A model generated the notes under the pieces. It made no database searches, was not told the DNA's origin, and saw only the letters and a list, made by a program, of their open reading frames with translations. From positions 186,001 through 250,000 of the forward strand of contig JAPMOS010000005.1 in assembly GCA_027972325.1 (NCBI GenBank): 64,000 nucleotides of DNA, in the 5' to 3' direction. Made by a program: the position numbers and the translations under genes. The stretch is from Paratrimastix pyriformis (lineage: Eukaryota > Preaxostyla > Paratrimastigidae). Positions 57,784 to 64,000 of this stretch are shown in pieces. The first letter of the stretch is position 1, and every line of letters begins with the position of its first letter.

Positions 57784-60700
57784 ATGCGGACGATAGCCAA
57801 CAATCTGTGCCCCTGCTGTTTGGGGATTTTTGATCTCCTCACCAAGGAAGAAACTGTCCAGAAACTCTACCAGGATATTCTGAAAACAGATTACGAGGTC
57901 CACTCGAGCGTCACTGTTTCTCGCGCCCCAATGTCCTTCTTCCACGCCCCCCAGTTTCCCCGCTACACGCTTCGGATCGTGTGCCCGCACTCCGTCAACG
58001 TGCGCGTGCTTTGCTTCCAGATTTATCTTAAGGACCTTTGCGGGTCCGTGTCCCCCCGGTCATGCCATCCATCCTCACCCCATGCCAGAATCGACGTGCC
58101 CACGATGCGGGACGCGGACGTGAAGGACGTGGCGCGGCTGATCCTGATCGACCGGCTGGATCGGCTGCTGCAGAAGCAGCACGAAGTCGAGGTCGACATG
58201 CCTCCTCCCCTCCCTCTTGCCGATCACCTGTTCCGTCCCCTCCCCCCCTCTCCCCATGATCCCTTGGGTCGACATCCCCCCATCATCCCTTGGTCGACAT
58301 CCCCCCAAAATGACGATTTGGAGGCATTCCCTGCAGATGTGTCGACATTGCCCCACGCTGATCCTTGGGTCGATATTCTCCCGGTGCTTCCCACCCCCCT
58401 CCCCCGGCACCCCACCTCCCCCGACCCCAGGGCCCCTTCGGGGTGACGGTGACCATCGAGCACCCGAGCGCCACCGAGTTCGACTTCCTGGCGGAGAGCA
58501 TCCTCAACCTGAAGGAGAAGCAGGCCCTGCAGACCCAGCGCCGCCAGGCCCACAAGCACGCCCTCTTCAAGGAGGAGATGCAGCGCCAGCTGCGGGCAAC
58601 CTCGGGCGCTGCCATGAGGGCCGCAGCTGCTGCTGGTGCTGGCGCCGCACAGGGGGCGAGCGAAGGTCGGTCGGGGGGCATGGCAGACAGGCATGCGCCC
58701 TGTCTCTTTCACCACAGCACCCTCTCTCTGGTTGTTTGTCTTTTTTTTCCTCATTTCTTCAAGCTGTTTGGTCGCTGTTCCTTCTCCCCGACACCCACCT
58801 GTCGCCGGATGCCTGCCACCACGCACACGCATACGTTCTTTTGTTGTTTTTTTGAATTTTTCCCCTGACGGCCTTCTCCCTCTCTGTCTCAACACCCACG
58901 CACACACACATGCGTTGACCATCTCCCTCTCCGGCCCCCCCCCCCCCCCCCCCCCCCCCCCTAGGCGCCTCTCCGCCAGCCCCGCCCTCGCGACCGACTC
59001 CGCCTCAGCCGCCTCGATCAGCGTCACCGCCTCGGCCACGCCCTCCGAGGCCCCCACGCCCTCGCCCTCGCCCCCTGCGGGCAGCATTTCCTGGGGCAAG
59101 CTGGGCGGCGGGGGAGACGCCGACCCTGACGAGGCAGACGAGGAGGCTGCCGCTCCGCCCCGTGGCGGCGCTGCTGCTGGTGCCGAGGGGGCGGCTGAGA
59201 TGCTGGAGGTGGACGAGGACGATGAGGAGACCAGGCGCAAGCGGGCCAAGGCCGGTAACACCCCCCGCATGTACAACACGCACACCCGAGCCCCCGCCGT
59301 CGTCATGTCCAATGTCCCGGCGCCCGCTCTCCCCGCACGGACACAACAGTCGACGTCACGTCTCGCCCTGTCGCCTCCACTTGGTCTCGCTATGTCTTTG
59401 ACACGCCCTCACCTCCCTCTGCTCATCACCTCCATCCGACACGTCTCCACACCCCACACCCCCACTTCTGCCCCTTGGCGCCCGCCAGCCGGACAAGACG
59501 GTCGGCCTGACGAACACCGTCCTCAGCCGGATCTTCGCCAAGCCGCCCCGAGACGCCCTCCTCGCGTCCGCACCCGCACCCGCCCCCCCAACACTCGCCC
59601 CCCCGCGCCTGTCGCCCGCACGCCCCACTTCCAACACTCCGGCACTCCGACCCCCCCCCCCCCCCCCCCCCCCCCCCCGGGCACAGAGACACACGGCATC
59701 GGCACCTCCTTGCAGCGTCTCATGATTTCCCACACACCCGTCCCGATGTCCCCCCATGTTCCATATGGCCCCATGTCCCCCAATCTGGCCCCATGTCCCC
59801 ATCAGGCACAAGATGGTCCCGCCGCCCCCCGTGGCGGAGCCGGTCAGCCTGCAGCTGGAATGCGAGATGGAATCGGTCCTCGTGGGCGGTCCGCAAGCCA
59901 CCACAACCCCCACCCCCACCCCCTCCCCGTCGGGGCTTTGATTGCGACACCTGTTGGGGACGCAGCGTGTCGGTCGCTCAGCGCCTCATTCTCAAGGCCT
60001 TTGGACGCCAAGGATGGGCAGGCAACGACTGCAAGTCCTCGCCCCCCTCATTCCCACCGCCTCATTCGCACTGCCCCGATCTGGGCCCCCGGCAGCAAGG
60101 ATTCCCCCTCATTCTCATTGCTTCGGCCTCAATATCTGGACAGCCCGATCTGGGCCTCACGGGCAGGCAACTACTGCAAGTACTCGCGGATTCTCATTCT
60201 CACGGCCCCTTGTTGTCCCTCTCTGCTCACTCACGGGCAGGCAACTACTGCAAGTACTCGCGGATTCTCTCGCAGACGCCCTGGCTGATCGACGGCAGCC
60301 GGCGGACGGCCGACTCGGTGCAGGAGCTCATCGGCGAGCCCATCGCGGCCCACTTCAAGACATCCCGTCCGCCGCAGCCCCCGCCACACACGCACACCAG
60401 ACACTCACACTCATCACATCGGCGAGCCCATCGCGGCCCACTTCAAGACATCCCGTCCGCCCCAGCCCCCGCCACACACGCACACCAGACACTCACACTC
60501 ATCACATCGGCGAGCCCATCGCGGCCCACTTCAAGACATCCCGTCCGCCCCAGCCCCCGCCACACACGCACACCAGACACTCACACTCATCACATCGGCG
60601 AGCCCATCGCGGCCCACTTCGAGACTTCCCGTCCGCTCTGGCCCCCGCCCCACATAGGCACACAGCACAGCAAAAGCAGCACCCCGTACACTCCCACCCA

Positions 60701-61581
60701 CCACTTTGACAAGCCCATTTGCGCATTGGACTCTGGGTCACTGTGTGGGGGGGCCCTCGTCCACTCCACCCGTCCGTATGGGGGGCAGGGTACCTGTTCC
60801 ACTCGGCCGGCCGGGAGGACGTCGACGTGCGGATGCTGGGCGAGGGCCGCCCCTTCGTGCTGGAGCTCGTCCGGCCTTGCCCCCAATATGCCCCCGCCAA
60901 TATGCCCCCGCCCCCTTATGCACCCAATCTGCCCATGCACCCAATCTGCACCATTCACCCAGGATGCACGCAGGCCCCCAATATGCCCCCATCCCATCTT
61001 ATGCTGCCGTTATCTGGCCCATGTCACTCCCCATGCCCCTCTGCGCCGCCCCATGCCCCAACCACCCGACGATGCTCGATGTCACGATGCCTTGCGCCAA
61101 CCAACTTGCTCACCTTCGTTCTTTCTGCCCATCCGTGCGTCTGCCCATCCGTGCGTCTGCCCGCCCCTGCCCCGCCTGCCGGCCAGCAAAACGCGCATCG
61201 GGTCTGCTTCAGCCCAGAGGAGTACGAGCGCTTCGCGGCTGAGGTCAACGGGGCCACCGACCTGGTCGCCGTCAGCCGCCTCCGCTCTGTCACAAAGTCC
61301 GCCCCCACCACAGGCATACAGCATCATCTCCATCCCATCACATCCGTTCCCATGCCATCCCATGTCATCCCTCTCCCAAGCTCACTTACACATTGTGGTG
61401 CTGGGCTGGATGATGACTGGATGATGACTGGATGATGACTGGATGATGATTGGATGATGTTGGTGATGATGGTGTTGGTGATGGTGATGTGATGATGATG
61501 ATGATGGTGGTGGTGATGGTGATGATGATGATTGGATGATGGTGATGGTGATGGTGGTGGTGGTGGTGGTGGTGGTGGTGG

Positions 61582-61659
<78 letters not shown>

Positions 61660-62010
61660 CGGCTGGGCAGGGACGAGTTCACGGTGCTGAAGGAGGGCGA
61701 GAACAAGAAGCGGAAGACCTACCAGGCCGTCGTCTGGCTGAGCCAGGCCCGCTCCCAGGCCCAGCTGGTCTGCCGCCACCCCCACCTGCCCCGCCCACCT
61801 CACGCACGCCCGCGGGTGCCCAGTGACATCCGTGCTGGCTCGAATATATTTTCCCGTTCCTTCTTCTCCCTTTCTGAATTGACACGCCCACGGGTGCCCA
61901 GTGACATCCGTGCTGGCTCTTCGACCTCTCTGCTTCCCCGTTCCTTGTCCCTTTTCGTAGTGGCACGCACGCGTGCACACCCACCCATCCGGCTTGCCCC
62001 TATCCCCCCC

Positions 62011-62041
<31 letters not shown>

Positions 62042-63027
62042 ACACCTCTCTGGTTTTTGTTTTATTTTCCCGTTCCTTCGTTCCTTCTTTACTCGACACA
62101 CACACACACATACACACACGCACCACACGGGTGTGAGACGGGATCGACCACTCATCCCCCCGCCTCCCCTCCTCTCGCACCACAGGACGAGGTGCTGTCC
62201 CGCGTCCACGACCTGCATCTCGACCAGCTCACCCCCATCCGCGTCCTGCACCGGTCCGTCCGCCCCCCGATCCCGCGCCCGATTGGGCGTGCACAACCCT
62301 GATGGGGGCGAAGGGCTGTTCCATCGGCTCTTCGGTTGGTGGGCTCACAACGGGATTCCTCCGGGTTCGTCGTCTGTGCTCTTTTGGCTGTGCTGTGCTG
62401 GCCGTCTGTCTGGCGCCCCTGTCTGTCTGTTTGTCTGGGTACCTGTGCCTCTGTCTGTCTGTCTGGACCTCTCTGACTGTCTGTAGCCGAACGCTGGCCA
62501 CTCGGGACAAGATCATCCACAGCGCCCAGGGCCGCTCGCTCAACCCGCACTTCTTCCTGCTCACCCTCGACACCTCCGCCGGCACGTCCGTCCCGCCGGC
62601 CGCCCGCCTTCCCCTTCCCGCCCAACCGCCGATTCAAAAATCGCCTCCCCTTCCCGGCCACCCACCGCCACATCCTGTTTTCATCCTTCTCCCCATGTCT
62701 GTCTCTGTCTGTGCTGCCTGTGCTGCCTGTGCTGCCTGTCTTTGTCTGTCTCTGTCTCTGTCTGTCTGTGCTGTCTGTCTGTCTGTACTGTCTGTGCTGC
62801 TGTCTGCGGGGCGCAGCTACGTCAAGGAGTTTGTCCACGGAGACCTGGGCCGGACCCGGCCCAACGTGGGCACCCTACTGGGCTGCGAGGCGGACATCCT
62901 GCAGCTCGACGTGCGCGACCTGAGACTCGACCTCACAACCCCGACCACCACAGCCACCACAGCCACCACAGCCACCACAGCCACCACAGCCACCACAGCC
63001 ACCACAGCCACAGCCACCGGCAAATAG
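57784..63027 (+). CDS. PUS10: tRNA pseudouridine synthase Pus10
   Basis: Converts uridines 54/55 of the tRNA T-arm to pseudouridine; Pus10 family of archaea and many eukaryotes. The N-terminus has a CPCC Cys pair (NNLCPCCLGIFDLL) and a THUMP-like part (57784-58043, 58089 to about 58185, 58431-58669). A long Ala/Ser/Glu-rich insertion follows (58965 to about 59253). The catalytic domain exons are 59806-59888, 60241-60366, 60789-60868, 61187-61296, 61671-61767, 62186-62253, 62487-62585 and 62817-63027. Key motifs are GNYCKYSRILSQTPWLIDG, AGREDVDVRMLGEGRPFVLE (catalytic Asp in the REDVDVR segment), LTPIRVLHR, and TYVKEFVHGDLGRTRPNVGT. It ends in about 25 Thr/Ala residues coded by a (accacagcc)n repeat. 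Exons between 59250 and 59806 are only partly resolved (PDKTVGLTNTVLSRIF lies near 59487). Confidence 0.9.
60330..60660 (+). repeat. Four 88 bp tandem copies of a PUS10 exon-intron junction
   Basis: Copies start at 60330, 60418, 60506 and 60594, exactly 88 bp apart. Each opens with atcggcgagcccatcgcggc and contains ttcaagacatcccgtccgcc, i.e. the coding end IGEPIAAHFKTS plus its GTCCG donor, then intron sequence. Only the first is in frame with the upstream exon. The fourth has drifted most. Confidence 0.95.
61411..61664 (+). repeat. (GAT)n/(GGT)n microsatellite in a PUS10 intron
   Basis: ctggatgatga units, then mixed gatggtgat, then about ten ggt and about 28 gat triplets, ending only a few bases before the acceptor at 61670. 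Confidence 0.9.
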
Positions 63028-64000
63028 AGCGGATCGGCTCATTTTGGACGATGGCTGGGGGGGAATGACCATTTTTGGGGCGAAGAGACATCTGGGACGA
63101 CTCGGACGAGAGATCGGGCGAGACAACACAAACAACTCCCGCTCTCGAGCTGGTGATAGACTTGACCGACGCCCGCCTGGCAAAGGCAAGCCCCTGGCAC
63201 CCAGGGGTGAACCCCGATAGTCGGTGTCTCCCCCGCTCGGTTTTCCGGAAGGGAAAGAAGAACCGGTAAAAGGCCAACCCAGCAGGTAGGTCACTGGGCG
63301 CCAGAAACGTGGCGGTCAATCCGCCAAGCCCTGACACTTCGCAGCCCCCCACCAGATTCGCCAAAGTCAGTCCTGTCCATGGGCCCCTGATATAGGCCCG
63401 CAAAGGCACCCCCTCATGACCGGGGGATGTTGGTCTGGCAGTCGAGGGGTCTTGGCCCGCACTAACGCCCTCGCTCGTCATCGATTTTCGCGAGCATCCG
63501 TCGGAGGTGGCTCCCACTGTCCCCACCGTTCGGGCTGAGCGCCTGGCCGATCTGCGCGAGGAGCCTGGAGGCGTCGGGGTACTGGAGGGGGCACAGACAC
63601 CCCATATGGAACCGCCCGGCAGGGCTCCAACACAGGGGTGCAGCAGCATGCAGGGGTACCAGCGACAGGAGGTCGAGGGTGCCCCCTGGGGGGAGGGTGA
63701 CACTCGGCGAGGGGGGGGCAGGGCTGGCGATGGTGGGGGTGGAGCGGCCGGGGAGTGGGGAGGCGGCGGGGTGGCTGAGGAGGGGTCAGGGATGGGTCAG
63801 GTGAGGGACGTGTGCTCTCGGGCATCACCGCCGAGGCTCGCGCCGTTTCCTGGGTCGGCAGTCCCCCCGGCCCCGACTCCGGCTCTGTACGCCGTCCGCA
63901 ACCGGCTGGGCGTTGCGGCCCGCCCGCCCCGTGGCCACCGAGGCGGAGGCGCGCAAGGTCGCCCAGGCGGAGATCTGTCCTCCAGAGCCAACTCACCCCC
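63028..64000. other. Unassigned region after PUS10
   Basis: Nearly 1 kb with no gene I can name. A perfect 7 bp stem with a 3-base loop (cccctgg-cac-ccagggg) lies at 63190-63206. From 63420 to the window end the plus strand is open for about 190 codons, including HPSEVAPTVPTVRAERLADL. The last 60 bases also read EAEARKVAQAEICPPEPTHP in another frame. Either could be the 5' part of a gene that continues beyond the window; in DNA this GC-rich such openness is weak evidence. Confidence 0.35.

Noticed and set aside
60330-60660. CRISPR-like regular repeats
   Set aside because: The 88 bp units are direct copies of an exon-intron junction with no separate spacers, in a nuclear gene.
63185-63210. 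Retroelement primer-binding-like sequence tggcacccaggggtga
   Set aside because: No long terminal repeats, polypurine tract or polymerase-like sequence nearby; a short tRNA-end-like match alone is weak. The stretch is better seen as a small hairpin.

Overview
The window is nuclear DNA of an intron-rich, GC-rich microbial eukaryote. I traced fifteen spliced protein genes by homology, reading frame and intron phase; the first is cut by the window start. They are broken by roughly 140 short introns, many only 42-60 bp and others swollen by microsatellites and C-runs. No bacterial, organellar or viral gene block was seen, and no tRNA, rRNA or snRNA gene was recognised. The gene set (NAP1, ALG6, Hsp110, N-myristoyltransferase, Rrn7/TAF1B, TMEM181-like, eIF4G, BUB3, PUS10) is general eukaryotic housekeeping. 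Together with the base composition and intron style it suggests a free-living protist. A GC-rich flagellate such as a Paratrimastix-like preaxostylan is only a guess.

Layout: NAP1 (+, 1-1722); a 2.5 kb gap with a diverged ~110 bp repeat and a 1.1 kb inverted-repeat element; ALG6 (+); Hsp110 (-); an eight-module EF-hand-like protein (-); a SAM-domain protein with possible cold-shock-like folds (+); a type I membrane protein, copy 1 (-); NMT (+); Rrn7/TAF1B (-); TMEM181-like (+); eIF4G (+); copy 2 of the type I membrane protein (-); two head-to-head paralogous CUB-like surface proteins (- and +); BUB3 (-); PUS10 (+); and about 1 kb of unassigned sequence.

There is no operon logic. Several genes serve protein synthesis and folding (eIF4G, PUS10, Rrn7, Hsp110, NMT), one makes N-glycan precursors in the ER (ALG6), and four encode predicted surface or secreted-domain membrane proteins, two pairs of paralogs. 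Block 20985-23745 is duplicated at 40898-43910. The copy carries the last bases of the neighbouring SAM gene, so the direction of copying can be read.

The most unusual feature is splicing. About 100 of the 126 donor sites I placed read GT-pyrimidine-pyrimidine-G (mostly GTCCG or GTCTG), and none reads GTAAG or GTGAG. Acceptors are ordinary CAG or TAG, often preceded by homopolymeric C. Several introns also contain partial tandem copies of the adjoining exon edge; in PUS10 this is a perfect 88 bp period repeated four times.
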